Assembly (NCBI GenBank): GCA_013202495.1
Contig: JABMQQ010000024.1
Location: 1-36,996, forward strand
Source of the DNA: Fidelibacterota bacterium
Lineage (GTDB): Bacteria; Fidelibacterota; UBA8477; JABMPR01
Reading direction: 5' to 3'
DNA length: 36,996 nucleotides
Made by a program: the position numbers and the translations under genes. Below are positions 1 to 8,815 of this stretch, in pieces (positions within the stretch are counted from its first letter, which is position 1; the number at the start of each line of letters is the position of its first letter). The notes beneath the pieces were generated by a model. The model was not told the origin of the DNA and made no database searches. It worked only from the letters and a program-made list of their open reading frames with translations.

Positions 1-219
1 CAGTACATGAAGGCAGTCTATGATAGTCTGGATTGGGAACGCGAGGAATTTGAGATTCCTGAAGAGTCTGTCGTGTTTACAAATGTTTGTTCTGAAACCC
101 ACAAATTGGCGACACAATATTGTACGCCAGAGCGTGAAGTCTTTTTACCTGGAACCGTCCCCACTCAAAGTTGTGATGTTCACGGAAATCGTTCAAAACC
201 AAAAGTCATCGACTTTTAG
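1..219 (+). CDS. penicillin-binding protein 1A-like, C-terminal tail (5' truncated)
   Basis: The reading frame is open from the first base of the window and stops at TAG 217-219, so only the last 72 residues of a longer protein are present. The tail has the spaced pattern FTNVCSETHKLATQYC...FLPGTVPTQSCDVHG. This matches the stretch after the transpeptidase domain of class A penicillin-binding proteins (PBP1A/PonA family), where Cys, LAT, PGT.PT and C-x-H recur. Such proteins polymerise and cross-link peptidoglycan on the periplasmic side of the inner membrane. The catalytic glycosyltransferase and transpeptidase domains lie outside the window, so the assignment rests on the tail motif alone. 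An internal ATG at position 7 is not a real start. Confidence 0.75.
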   Translation, partial: QYMKAVYDSLDWEREEFEIPEESVVFTNVCSETHKLATQYCTPEREVFLPGTVPTQSCDVHGNRSKPKVIDF

Positions 220-379
220 CTCTTCAAAGTCCTGATGTATTGTCTCGATTCCATTCTGTCTCGCTGCCTGTCAGGTCGTAGCTGACAAGCGTAACTGAAG
301 GGAACTCGAAGCGTTCAAAACATGGGTCTCAATATCCTTCCAGTATCCTCGCTACACTCGGCCTCAGGAAGACAAATGT

Positions 380-780
380 CGAGATATTCGTGTCTGGAAA
401 CTCCATGGTTTGTCTAGATGAGAAATGTTTGAATGATTCGCTTGGTTTTAGACACGAATAACACCAATCTTCACCAAAGGCCACGAATAACTAGGAAGAA
501 AAAAGCTGTTTGCCTTAATTATTCTTCGTGTTAATTCGTCCAATTCGAGATATTCATGTCTGGAAACTCTATGGTTTGTCTAGATGAGAAATGTTTGATT
601 GATTCGCTTGGTTTTAAACACGAATAACACCAATCTTCACGAAAGGCCACGAATAACTAGGAAGAAAAAAGCTGTTTGCCTTACTTATTCTTCGTGTTAA
701 TTCGTCCAATTCGAGATATTCGTGTCTGGTAACTCCATGATTTGTTTAAAACGAGAAGTGCTTGATTGATTCACCTTGCT
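380..780. repeat. 166-bp tandem repeat, two full units and a partial third
   Basis: Unit 1 is 380-545 and unit 2 is 546-711; they differ at about six positions. A third, diverged partial copy starts at 712 and fades near 775, inside the 3' end of the AMP nucleosidase gene. Each unit contains CACGAATAAC-type motifs and partial inverted matches to them (TTATTCTTCGTGTTAATTCG), so a transcript could fold. The bases 220-379 between the penicillin-binding protein and the repeat show no gene; there is only a faint resemblance near 345-373 to the REP-like arms described further on. Confidence 0.9.
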
Positions 781-1525
781 CGGCAATATGTGTCATGGCT
801 TCAATACCAATATCCAGGTGTAGATCCACATACTTCTTGGTGACACTCTGGTCCAACGCTTCGGTTTTGACACCGTCTGGTACCATGGGGAGATCACTAA
901 CCAGCAATAACGCTCCACGAGGAATGTTATTGGCCAGACCGGTAATGAAGATGGTAGCGGTTTCCATGTCAATTCCGATGCAGCGTGTCTCTTTCAAATA
1001 ATTCTTAAAAACTTCGTCATGTTCCCAAACTCGACGATTGGTGGTGTAGACCACGCCAGTTCTGTAGTCAAGGTCCTTCTCAACCAAAATTTGTGAGATG
1101 TATTTGTGTATCTTAAAGCTGGGCATGGCAGGCACTTCTGGTCGGAGGTAATCATTGCTGGTACCTTCACCTCGGATGGCGGCAATGGGCAGAATAAAGT
1201 GACCGAGATCTGTAGATTGCTTTAATCCCCCGCACTTACCTAAAAAGAGAACGCCATAGGGATCTATAGCTGAAAGCAAATCCATAATGGTTGCTGCATT
1301 GGCAGAACCCATCCCAAAGTTGATAATGCTCAATCCATCCTGGTTGGTGGAGACGATCATGGAACGATCTTCCCCAAACACAGGCACATCGAATCGATGG
1401 GCAAACTTCTCTACATAGTTTCTAAAATTTGTCAGTAAAATTCTATCACCAAAGGCTTCTGGTTCAACTCCTGTATAACGATAGATCCAGTTTTTTACGA
1501 TTGCTTGTTTTGTATCCATGCCCAT
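746..1525 (-). CDS. amn: AMP nucleosidase, short Bacteroidota type
   Basis: This 259-residue protein belongs to the nucleoside phosphorylase/nucleosidase fold (PNP_UDP_1). It should hydrolyse AMP to adenine and ribose 5-phosphate in the cytoplasm, linking purine salvage to pentose metabolism. Visible motifs are FGMGSANAATIMDLL (near 70-85), FLGKCGGLK (near 94-102), AIRGEGTSNDYL (near 115-127), TNRRVWEHD (near 162-170), IDMETATIF (near 185-193) and LLLVSDLPMVPDGVKTE (near 206-222). The length fits the compact family of about 258 residues found in Bacteroidota rather than the 484-residue E. coli Amn. The start is ambiguous between two in-frame ATGs six bases apart; no strong ribosome binding site precedes either. 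The stop codon lies inside the third copy of the 166-bp repeat. The assignment is firm at family level. Confidence 0.9.
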   Translation of the reverse strand: MGMDTKQAIVKNWIYRYTGVEPEAFGDRILLTNFRNYVEKFAHRFDVPVFGEDRSMIVSTNQDGLSIINFGMGSANAATIMDLLSAIDPYGVLFLGKCGGLKQSTDLGHFILPIAAIRGEGTSNDYLRPEVPAMPSFKIHKYISQILVEKDLDYRTGVVYTTNRRVWEHDEVFKNYLKETRCIGIDMETATIFITGLANNIPRGALLLVSDLPMVPDGVKTEALDQSVTKKYVDLHLDIGIEAMTHIAEQGESIKHFSF

Positions 1526-1723
1526 AATCTAACCAGCATCGCGTTTCTCCAAAACAGTTTGCTGAATTTTGGATAGGTACATCCCTCAGAGATTCTTTCA
1601 CTTTGACGCAGAATTGTTTTCAGGATAGGTATATCAGATCGCATTAGATTCTCTATCTAGAGAGCTCATATTTTGAGAACAAAAGTCTTGTCATCAATGT
1701 CGCCTGCGGGGAAATTCAAGGAC

Positions 1724-2374
1724 ATGTTCAAAAATCCGAAAAATTACTTTTTGTATTTATTTCTCATCGTGTTTACGGTGTCATGTACCTCACATGCAGT
1801 GATTTCTCCAGACCCGCTTAAACCCGAAGAAAGTTATAAGGGTGTGGTTCTTTCGGCTGAAAATATGATTCCACAATTTGTTTACAGGAAGGGCTTAGGG
1901 CAAAACATGGATGGTGGCATCCGAATTGGCATGTTGCCCGTTCATGGGAGCGGCGTAGATGCTACGATCAAGCTCAGAGATGAGGGCTCCAGATTACATA
2001 CCATTAATTTTGCCGCCACTTACGCTGATCAGAGTTCCTTTGGAGCGACCTACTACAATGTTTCCCGAAAAGATCGAACCAAGACTGTGCGCAGAGATGG
2101 CAAGGTATTTAAGCAAACTGAAACTGATGTTTTCAATTACGGCTATGTTGGCCTGCGATATAATTATATCCCTTCAGGCTTTTGGGGTGACAATGTGCAT
2201 CTTTTTGGATTGCTCTACGGAATGAATTTTAGAAAAACCTGGGGCTTTGAATTAGGATATTTCCATGATTTTTCCGGCCGGACGCCAGTTCCTGAATTTA
2301 TATATGACGCCAAATATGCCCCCCTCTCTGGGATATCCATGAGATTTTGGTTTGGTGAATTAATCAAAATTTGA
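1724..2374 (+). CDS. predicted lipoprotein with beta-rich C-terminus, unknown function
   Basis: The protein has 216 residues if it starts at ATG 1724. That start gives a compact signal peptide, MFKNPKNYFLYLFLIVFTVSC, with a lipobox-like TVSC and GGGGAA 11 bases upstream. The frame is also open back to a TTG at 1673, which would make an unusually long leader. After Cys21 the mature protein is rich in alternating aromatic and polar residues, with FGATYYNVSRKDRTK, YGYVGLRYNYIPSGFWG and GFELGYFHDFSG. It ends in SMRFWFGELIKI, which suggests a small beta-barrel or beta-sandwich at the outer membrane. I do not recognise a family. It stands alone between the divergent amn gene and the giant surface protein gene. 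Confidence 0.7.
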   Translation: MFKNPKNYFLYLFLIVFTVSCTSHAVISPDPLKPEESYKGVVLSAENMIPQFVYRKGLGQNMDGGIRIGMLPVHGSGVDATIKLRDEGSRLHTINFAATYADQSSFGATYYNVSRKDRTKTVRRDGKVFKQTETDVFNYGYVGLRYNYIPSGFWGDNVHLFGLLYGMNFRKTWGFELGYFHDFSGRTPVPEFIYDAKYAPLSGISMRFWFGELIKI

Positions 2375-2590
2375 GACCTCTATATATCTATATCACTAAT
2401 ATATATCATTTTCATGTCATCCAGAATGCTTCAGGCAATAGGCTTGAATTGGTTCTGAGCTAGCTCTATATTTGGTGTTTAACCAGAGAAATTGCACTTT
2501 TTTATTAGTGCTGTTTTTTTTGTAGAAAAAATTTTAACGGTAATAAGCCTAAATAAGGTCCCTGATAAAATGAATACTAAGGAGTATACC

Positions 2591-5500
2591 ATGAAACGAT
2601 TGTTCTCTAACGGATGGATTTTTGTCCTCGTCATGCTACTGGCAACTGGAGCCTTTGCCGACCGGAAGGTCGCACCAACAGCAGCCTGTGATGTATGTCT
2701 GAAGACATCAGCCGACGGAACGCTGGCTGTAAATTGGAATGCTGAGACAATCCCCGGTTCATCACTGCGCGATGAAGAAGCAGTCTATCATGATGGCTCC
2801 TTTGAAGGTCAAATTGGTTGTGGTGGAGGTTGTGGTTTCAGTGTGCGTTTCACCGCTGATACACCCATCTTCCTCACTGGCCTGACACTTTTTACCCAGG
2901 GTGGAAGTGCAACAGCAGCAGTTGTGAGCATCTATACCGATGCTGCTTCTGGTGTTGCTGGTCCTCCAACTCTTCCCATTGGCCCGAATGATGGCACTGC
3001 CCTCTGGGAATCTGACCCAATGGATCTTACGACCATTGATGATCCAGTTTCACAGTTTGATATTGTCCTGGACAACCTGGTTCTTGAAGCCGGAGATTAC
3101 TATGTTGTTGTCTGGGAAAATGGATCTGGATTCCTTGGAATTGCCAGTGACTTACAATCAAATTATCTAGATCGCAACTGGGCATACTCCGCCAATGGTT
3201 GGGAAATGATTAATGATGCTGTAGGTGGTGATCCGGAACTCGTTGGAAATTTTGGTATTTCTGCCCTATATCTTCCTCAGGAAATTACTGGTTCATACAT
3301 GACCGTTGATACTCGTAACATCAACTTTGGTGTTCTCCAGCTTGATGATGGTGCAGTTACTACCGATGTTACCATTGGCAATATCGGTCTTGATCCTTTT
3401 GATGTTACTGCAATCACCATTGCGGGCCTGGATTTCTCCACAGCTCTCGTAACACCTGTTACCGTCCTGGCAGATTCCTTTGTTGTTTTTGATGTCACAT
3501 TGACACCTTCTGTCGAGGGTGGAGCAAATGGTACCTATACGATTACTTCTACTGCTGACAATACTCAGGAAATAGTGGTTAATGCAACGGCTATGGTGTT
3601 CGATGGTTTTCCAGAATATATGATCTGGAATCCGGCTAGCTCTATTAGTGGACCAGCATTTGTTACCGCTTTTGGTGAGTTAGGTTTAACAGCTATTGAA
3701 ACTCCTGATTTATTCATATTTGGGAACCCAATCGACGCTGAGTATTCAGCCGTATTTGTAACCCTTGGTATTTACTCAAACAATTATGTCCTCCAGGATA
3801 GTTCTGCTGAAGTGTTGGCACTGGTGGACTATGCTAATGCAGGCAATCCACTTTATATGGAAGGTGGCGACACCTGGGCTTTTGATCCAGAAACAGTCCT
3901 CCATCCATATTTTGGAGTTGACGGTATTGCCGATGGTGGTGCCGATTTAGCCTTTGTTACAGGTCAGAACCTGCTCGCAGGAATGGATTACCCATATGTT
4001 GGTGAGAATAGCTTTATGGATCACCTCGGACCACTCACCCCAGATGCACAAATAATTCATATGAATCCTGCTGACGGTGAGGGTTGTGGAATCGCTAACC
4101 TCACTCCAAGCATGACTTCAATTGGTACTTCTTTTGAATTTGGCGGCTTGGTTGATAGTTCAGCAACCAAGACAGAACTACTTACAGAATATCTGGATTT
4201 CTTTACAACACCCTATACAGATGTAAGACCCCCAGTTATTTCTGGTGTAACTCAATTCACATTTACTCTGGACACCGATGGTCCTTATCCTGTTGAAGCA
4301 TATATTGCTGATAACGTTGAAATGGATTTTGCCGTCATCTTCTACAATTCAAATGGTGGTGCATTCTCAACTGCATCAATGAGTGATCTTGGCGATGGCA
4401 TCTATTCTGGGGATATCCCTGGACATCCAATTGGCAGCACGGTTGGATATTATATCCAGGCTTTTGACTCTGAAGGAAATGAAGGTTTTTCACCAGAAGG
4501 TTCTCCTGATGAATTGTATTTCTTCGATGTCGTCTCTCACCTGCCACCCATGTTTGTGGAAGCTATTTCAGGGCTTGATGGTACCATTGAGCTATCCTGG
4601 TTAGCACCTGGTACAGAAGCCCCTGCCCTGGTGGAATGTGCAGATTATCCAATCCCATCCCTGCCCTTCAACGCTACTGGTACAAATCTTGGTATGGGAG
4701 ATGATTTTGATGTAGCCGCTAGTGACGGTGAAGATGTTGCTTATCAGCTGAATGTTATGGTCCCCTCCACTTATACAATTTCACTTCTCGGTGGTACAGA
4801 CTTTGATTCCAAGCTGGAAGTCTTTTTTGATGACTGTGTCACCACAACTGGATACTACAATGATGATTCAGGCGGTCTTCAATCTGAATTGACCGATGTT
4901 TACCTGGATCCAGGTACCTATCTGGTTGTAGTTGATGGCTTTTTCGGAGCTACTGGAAATTATACCCTTGATATCTGGGAGCAAACTGCTCGTAGACAAT
5001 CTGTAGTTGTAGCTGAAAATGATTTGAGCTATGAGTTAGCAAAACTTCGGGCAGCAGGTATCGAAATAACCCCAGAAGTGTTGAGCTCCAGCCCAGGTCG
5101 CTATTTACGCGAATTGCGTGAGCTGACCAATTTTGGTGTTTATCGTAGCGAAGCATCACCTGTACTTATTGAAGCTGGAAACCAGGTTGCTGTTATTGAT
5201 ACACTCCCAATGGCTTACACAGATTTTCCATTGATTAACGGAACCACCTACTATTACCGCATCACTGCCATCTATGATGATGGTGAAGCAGCCTCTTCAC
5301 AGGTTGAAGGTGTCCCAATGAATCACGAACCAATGATGCCTACAGGTCTGGTTGGTACAGTAGATGATGTCACCAATGATATCTCATTGGATTGGAATGA
5401 CAATACTGACTATGATCTTGCTGGATACTTCGTGTATCGCGATGGTGAATATATAGCCACAGTGGACTCCTCTGCCTACACAGAAAACCTCATTGATGGC

Positions 5501-7903
5501 GCCTATACATACGTCGTATCTTCATTTGATACCGGCGCAATGGAATCTGACAACTCTGAAAGAGTTCAGGTTCTGGTTGGAGAAGTACCACCAAGTGAAC
5601 TTCGTGCAGATGGTTTCTTTGACGATCACATCGAACTTACCTGGAGGGTACCTGGCAACCCAGCGCCACCTCTCATGCCTTGCGCCGATGAAATCATCCC
5701 ATCACTCCCCTTCGTAACAAATGGAAGTACGGTTGGTATGGTTGATGACTTTGATGTGAGTGGTACCGATAACGAAGATTACGCCTACCAGCTTTTCATG
5801 TTTGAAGATGGCGCTATCGACATCACCCTGTGTGGACCAAACATTGATTATGATGCAAAGGTCGAAGTTTTCAATGGGGATTGTGATGTCATCTTATCAA
5901 CAGGATACTACGATGATGATGGTCCAGCTTGTGATGCCGCTCCAGGTCTCATTGGACCTTCTGAAATCCTGGGAGCATTTCTCCCTGAAGGTGTGTATTT
6001 CGTCGTTGTAGATGGATACAGCACCAATGCTGGAAATTATGATCTTACTGTGACTGAAGCAGTTGCACCAAGACAGTTCACACCAGAGACTACCCGTGAA
6101 ATGCTCAAGAAACTTGTGCTCAACAATGAAATGACGCGTATGGAAGCTGATGCCATTCTCGCTGCAGAAGAGTCCACTCCATTTGCTCCTGTTTTCATTG
6201 ATAATGCATATGCACAGAGTGACTTGCGCGAAACTACTGATCTCACTCACTATAATATCTATCGCGATGGTGGCGTAATTGGTACCACCACAGAGACTAT
6301 TTATAATGACGCAGTTGAAGAAGATATGCCTTACTTCTATCAAGTAACTGCCACTTATGACAATGGCGAAGAATCTGCTCCTACCAACCTGGTTGAAGCT
6401 CGCGCCAATATGGCTCCCGGTCCTCCTGCCAACCTGAATATTGAGGATGTCGGCCATACAGTTACCATGACCTGGCAGGATCCTCTATTCAACATGGATG
6501 GATCTCCATGTTATGATCTTGAGGGTCTTGAAATCAAACGGAATGGTTCCTTGATTTCCACTGTAGATGTCTTTGAGTGGAGTTTTATGGATTTCGCGTT
6601 ACCAGATGGACATTATGTTTATGAAATCTCTGGCTTTGACGAAGTTCCAAACCATGGTGCTTCGGTTAGTATTGAAGTCTGGGTAGGACCAAAACCAGTT
6701 ATTGTTCAGGTATTGACCGATAACTATCCCTATGAATCTTCATGGAATATTTATAACTCCAGTAGTGAAATCGTTGCCAGTATCGCAGCGGGTGATCTTA
6801 CTGAAGGTGGTGTACTCTATGAATGGGCCGTTGGTCTAGAGCCGGGAACCTATCTATTTGAAATGCTTGACACATATGGTGACGGTATCTTTGATCCAGG
6901 CTATTATCAGGTCATGCACGGCACCAACATCCTGGTTGGTCCTGGTGGCGATTTTGATACACAGGAAATCACACCCTTTGTTGTTGAATCAACCATCCTG
7001 CTTGGTGATCTAGATGGTGACGGATTCCTGAATATTTTGGATGTGACCCGTTTTATTGAAATCGTAACAGAAACTGGTGATGATCCCACATTTGATGAAC
7101 TGGCCCTCATGGACCTAAATGGTGATGGCAACCACAATATTTTGGATGTTGTCATGCTCATCGAGGAAGTTCTCAACATGGGTGGACTGGCTAAAAACAG
7201 TCCAATTATTGAGGATATCACAGCCACGATTGCTCCGCTTACTCTGACCAATACACGTGAATGGCAGAATATCCCAGTCACGGTGGATTGCTTTGAGATG
7301 GTAGCTGGATTTCAAGCAGATCTCGTATTCGATCCCAGTATCGTGGAACTAGGAATTCCTGTTCTCGCTGCAGGTAACGAATCTGTAGGAGTCTTTTCAT
7401 CTGTTAGTGGAAATACCATGCGTGTTCTGGGTATTGATCTCTCTGGAAACATGATCGACCTGGCATCTGGTCTGCTCATGAATGTGCCTGTTCAGGTCAT
7501 TGATGAAAATGCTACTGGCGCCATGGATTTCGCTGTTGAAGATCTGATTATTTCTGGTCCTGGCGGTGTTGAGATTGTTGCGGAATGCCTGGTTAGCATC
7601 ATTGATATTGGTCTGCCAGCACCAACAGAGTTCAGCTTACAGCAGAACTATCCCAACCCCTTTAATCCAACTACAAATATCCGCTATGATATCGCTGAAA
7701 GAGGCGATGCTCATCTCGTGATTTATAACATGTTGGGGCAGGAAGTCCGCTCATTGGTTAATGGAAATCAGGATGTGGGACGCTATGAAGTATCCTGGAA
7801 TGGTCTGGACAATTCTGGACAACCTGTAGCCACAGGTATTTATATCTATCAGTTGCATGCTGCTGGTTATTCCAAGACTATCAAAATGGCTTTCATCAAG
7901 TAG
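2591..7903 (+). CDS. giant secreted modular surface protein with T9SS type A sorting domain
   Basis: A protein of 1770 residues. ATG 2591 is chosen because AAGGAG precedes it by 7 bases and it opens a good signal peptide, MKRLFSNGWIFVLVMLLATG...AFAD; the frame is open about 100 bases further upstream. Modules in order (approximate residues): Cys-rich beta domain with GQIGCGGGCGF (70-215); ASH/choice-of-anchor-D-like domain (236-333); an uncharacterised globular segment (340-545); a split FN3 domain (653-672 and 844-907) carrying an inserted PPC-like domain (679-797); a complete FN3 (915-1000); a second split FN3 with PPC-like insert (1029-1157); another FN3 (1277-1367); two dockerin-like calcium loops, GDLDGDGFLNILDV and MDLNGDGNHNILDV (1471-1532); a cohesin-like domain (1547-1670); and a C-terminal sorting domain with FSLQQNYPNPFNPTT (1680-1770). 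Proteins of this kind are exported across the outer membrane and attached to or released from the surface. Adhesion or matrix binding is possible; no catalytic motif was seen. Confidence 0.92.
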   Translation: MKRLFSNGWIFVLVMLLATGAFADRKVAPTAACDVCLKTSADGTLAVNWNAETIPGSSLRDEEAVYHDGSFEGQIGCGGGCGFSVRFTADTPIFLTGLTLFTQGGSATAAVVSIYTDAASGVAGPPTLPIGPNDGTALWESDPMDLTTIDDPVSQFDIVLDNLVLEAGDYYVVVWENGSGFLGIASDLQSNYLDRNWAYSANGWEMINDAVGGDPELVGNFGISALYLPQEITGSYMTVDTRNINFGVLQLDDGAVTTDVTIGNIGLDPFDVTAITIAGLDFSTALVTPVTVLADSFVVFDVTLTPSVEGGANGTYTITSTADNTQEIVVNATAMVFDGFPEYMIWNPASSISGPAFVTAFGELGLTAIETPDLFIFGNPIDAEYSAVFVTLGIYSNNYVLQDSSAEVLALVDYANAGNPLYMEGGDTWAFDPETVLHPYFGVDGIADGGADLAFVTGQNLLAGMDYPYVGENSFMDHLGPLTPDAQIIHMNPADGEGCGIANLTPSMTSIGTSFEFGGLVDSSATKTELLTEYLDFFTTPYTDVRPPVISGVTQFTFTLDTDGPYPVEAYIADNVEMDFAVIFYNSNGGAFSTASMSDLGDGIYSGDIPGHPIGSTVGYYIQAFDSEGNEGFSPEGSPDELYFFDVVSHLPPMFVEAISGLDGTIELSWLAPGTEAPALVECADYPIPSLPFNATGTNLGMGDDFDVAASDGEDVAYQLNVMVPSTYTISLLGGTDFDSKLEVFFDDCVTTTGYYNDDSGGLQSELTDVYLDPGTYLVVVDGFFGATGNYTLDIWEQTARRQSVVVAENDLSYELAKLRAAGIEITPEVLSSSPGRYLRELRELTNFGVYRSEASPVLIEAGNQVAVIDTLPMAYTDFPLINGTTYYYRITAIYDDGEAASSQVEGVPMNHEPMMPTGLVGTVDDVTNDISLDWNDNTDYDLAGYFVYRDGEYIATVDSSAYTENLIDGAYTYVVSSFDTGAMESDNSERVQVLVGEVPPSELRADGFFDDHIELTWRVPGNPAPPLMPCADEIIPSLPFVTNGSTVGMVDDFDVSGTDNEDYAYQLFMFEDGAIDITLCGPNIDYDAKVEVFNGDCDVILSTGYYDDDGPACDAAPGLIGPSEILGAFLPEGVYFVVVDGYSTNAGNYDLTVTEAVAPRQFTPETTREMLKKLVLNNEMTRMEADAILAAEESTPFAPVFIDNAYAQSDLRETTDLTHYNIYRDGGVIGTTTETIYNDAVEEDMPYFYQVTATYDNGEESAPTNLVEARANMAPGPPANLNIEDVGHTVTMTWQDPLFNMDGSPCYDLEGLEIKRNGSLISTVDVFEWSFMDFALPDGHYVYEISGFDEVPNHGASVSIEVWVGPKPVIVQVLTDNYPYESSWNIYNSSSEIVASIAAGDLTEGGVLYEWAVGLEPGTYLFEMLDTYGDGIFDPGYYQVMHGTNILVGPGGDFDTQEITPFVVESTILLGDLDGDGFLNILDVTRFIEIVTETGDDPTFDELALMDLNGDGNHNILDVVMLIEEVLNMGGLAKNSPIIEDITATIAPLTLTNTREWQNIPVTVDCFEMVAGFQADLVFDPSIVELGIPVLAAGNESVGVFSSVSGNTMRVLGIDLSGNMIDLASGLLMNVPVQVIDENATGAMDFAVEDLIISGPGGVEIVAECLVSIIDIGLPAPTEFSLQQNYPNPFNPTTNIRYDIAERGDAHLVIYNMLGQEVRSLVNGNQDVGRYEVSWNGLDNSGQPVATGIYIYQLHAAGYSKTIKMAFIK

Positions 7904-7939
7904 GACCCATTTTGTAAGGGCTAGTCCCGATATATATCA

Positions 7940-7976
7940 AAAAGAGGCTGTCCCAAAAGGGCGGCCTCTTTTTTTG
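7940..7976 (+). terminator. rho-independent terminator of the surface protein gene
   Basis: AAAGAGGC pairs with GCCTCTTT around a 15-base centre that itself contains CCC-AAAA-GGG, and a run of T residues follows directly. It lies 37 bases after the stop codon at 7903. The remainder up to 8300 shows no gene. Confidence 0.85.
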
Positions 7977-8271
7977 TTATTAGTAACGGGGTATAGAGGT
8001 ATAGGGGGGTATATGGGTATGAAGAGGTCATTGTCCTCAATAATCTAGGAGCAACATTTATCGCAACTATTTCCCTTTAGTCTAGCTGATAGAATAGATT
8101 CCCTACCTTTTGATATTAGACGGTTCCTGCTCCCTTGTCTTGATAAGGTGAAAATTAAGTTTGGGTTGATTGATATTATTAATAATCTGATGAAACTATG
8201 GTTGAAGACAGCCGGATGAGCTGATTTTAGCTGAATACGCTCAGAAATTACTTTTAAAATTGAATCTTATA

Positions 8272-8306
8272 AAAATCTGTGCAAATCCGTGTGAATCTGT
8301 GGCTAA
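8272..8306. repeat. dispersed-type intergenic motif (ATCTGTGCAAATCCGTGTGA class)
   Basis: The stretch reads ATCTGTGCAAATCCGTGTGA followed by ATCTGTGGCTAAAA, a degenerate internal repetition of the unit AATCTGTG/AATCCGTG. It is the same style of low-complexity intergenic sequence as the CACGAATAAC motifs at 380-711. Only one copy is in this window, so its repeat status is inferred from the internal periodicity and from general knowledge that such sequences are dispersed in many genomes. Confidence 0.35.
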
Positions 8307-8340
8307 AAAAAACGGCCATCTCTTGTAATGAGACATCCTC
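8304..8340 (-). terminator. likely terminator of the prepilin-like gene
   Basis: Read on the minus strand, GGATGTCTC and GAGATGGCC flank a 7-base loop and form an imperfect stem with two G-T pairs, followed by a run of T residues (the A-run at 8305-8312 on the plus strand). It lies about 55 bases downstream of the stop of the minus-strand gene at 8396. A second T-run on the plus strand at 8341-8348 could make it weakly bidirectional. Confidence 0.55.
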
Positions 8341-8395
8341 TTTTTTTTAGCAAATTTAGAATTGTTTTTTGGGGGTGGTGCAGAATGGTTATTCT

Positions 8396-8815
8396 TTAAT
8401 AAGCCCAACCACGTTCTTCAGAAATACTCACACTCAGGCTGTCTTTAATATTATCCGGGTCAAACCAGGCAAACATGACAGTTACCTTGAGATAATCCGG
8501 CAATGAGGTATCCATAGGGGCGACACCGTCAAAGGGGTCATCGACTTCTCGAACTGTTGTGGTTCGGTAGCCTTGTATTCCATCCAGGGTAATAGGAATT
8601 GAATACTCGGGCATACTATCTTGAATGGTGAAATAATCCAGATCAACAGCGATGGCCATGCGGGTGGCCATGTTGGTCCATGCCAGCTGATCCCGCATCC
8701 CCTGATCGGCTTCCCAACGCAGGCGGTCGTAAATCTGGTATGATCCTACAGCCACTACTGAAAGTAGCACGGCGGATAACACAACCTCAACAAGGCTATA
8801 GCCACTATTCTTCAT
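8396..8815 (-). CDS. type IV prepilin-like / pseudopilin protein
   Basis: This 139-residue protein starts MKNSGYSLVEVVLSAVLLSVVAVGSYQIYD, the class III prepilin signature. It has a five-residue leader ending in Gly, then a hydrophobic helix with Glu at mature position 5 (YSLVE). The prepilin peptidase would cut after Gly5 and methylate Tyr or the equivalent first residue. The mature helix anchors the protein in the inner membrane or in a pseudopilus of a type II secretion or type IV pilus machine. The C-terminal domain (40-139) is acidic and shows no conserved family motif to me; it lacks the GspG calcium-site pattern and is short. It is a single gene, with no other pilus gene in the window, so its machinery must be elsewhere. 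A weak AGGT precedes the ATG. Confidence 0.8.
   Translation of the reverse strand: MKNSGYSLVEVVLSAVLLSVVAVGSYQIYDRLRWEADQGMRDQLAWTNMATRMAIAVDLDYFTIQDSMPEYSIPITLDGIQGYRTTTVREVDDPFDGVAPMDTSLPDYLKVTVMFAWFDPDNIKDSLSVSISEERGWAY

Noticed and set aside
380-780. CRISPR array
   Set aside because: The repeat unit is 166 bp without variable spacers, has only two full units, and has no cas genes nearby; it is an ordinary tandem duplication.
2492-2590. Upstream extension of the giant surface protein
   Set aside because: The in-frame extension would put 33 residues before a textbook signal peptide, while ATG 2591 has a good ribosome binding site.
5897-6457. 186-codon open frame on the minus strand
   Set aside because: It lies wholly inside and antisense to the PPC/FN3 region of the giant surface protein; the translation has no domain character and no ribosome binding site.
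6907-7281. 124-codon open frame on the minus strand
   Set aside because: Antisense shadow of the dockerin region; a Ser/Pro-rich translation of no recognisable kind.
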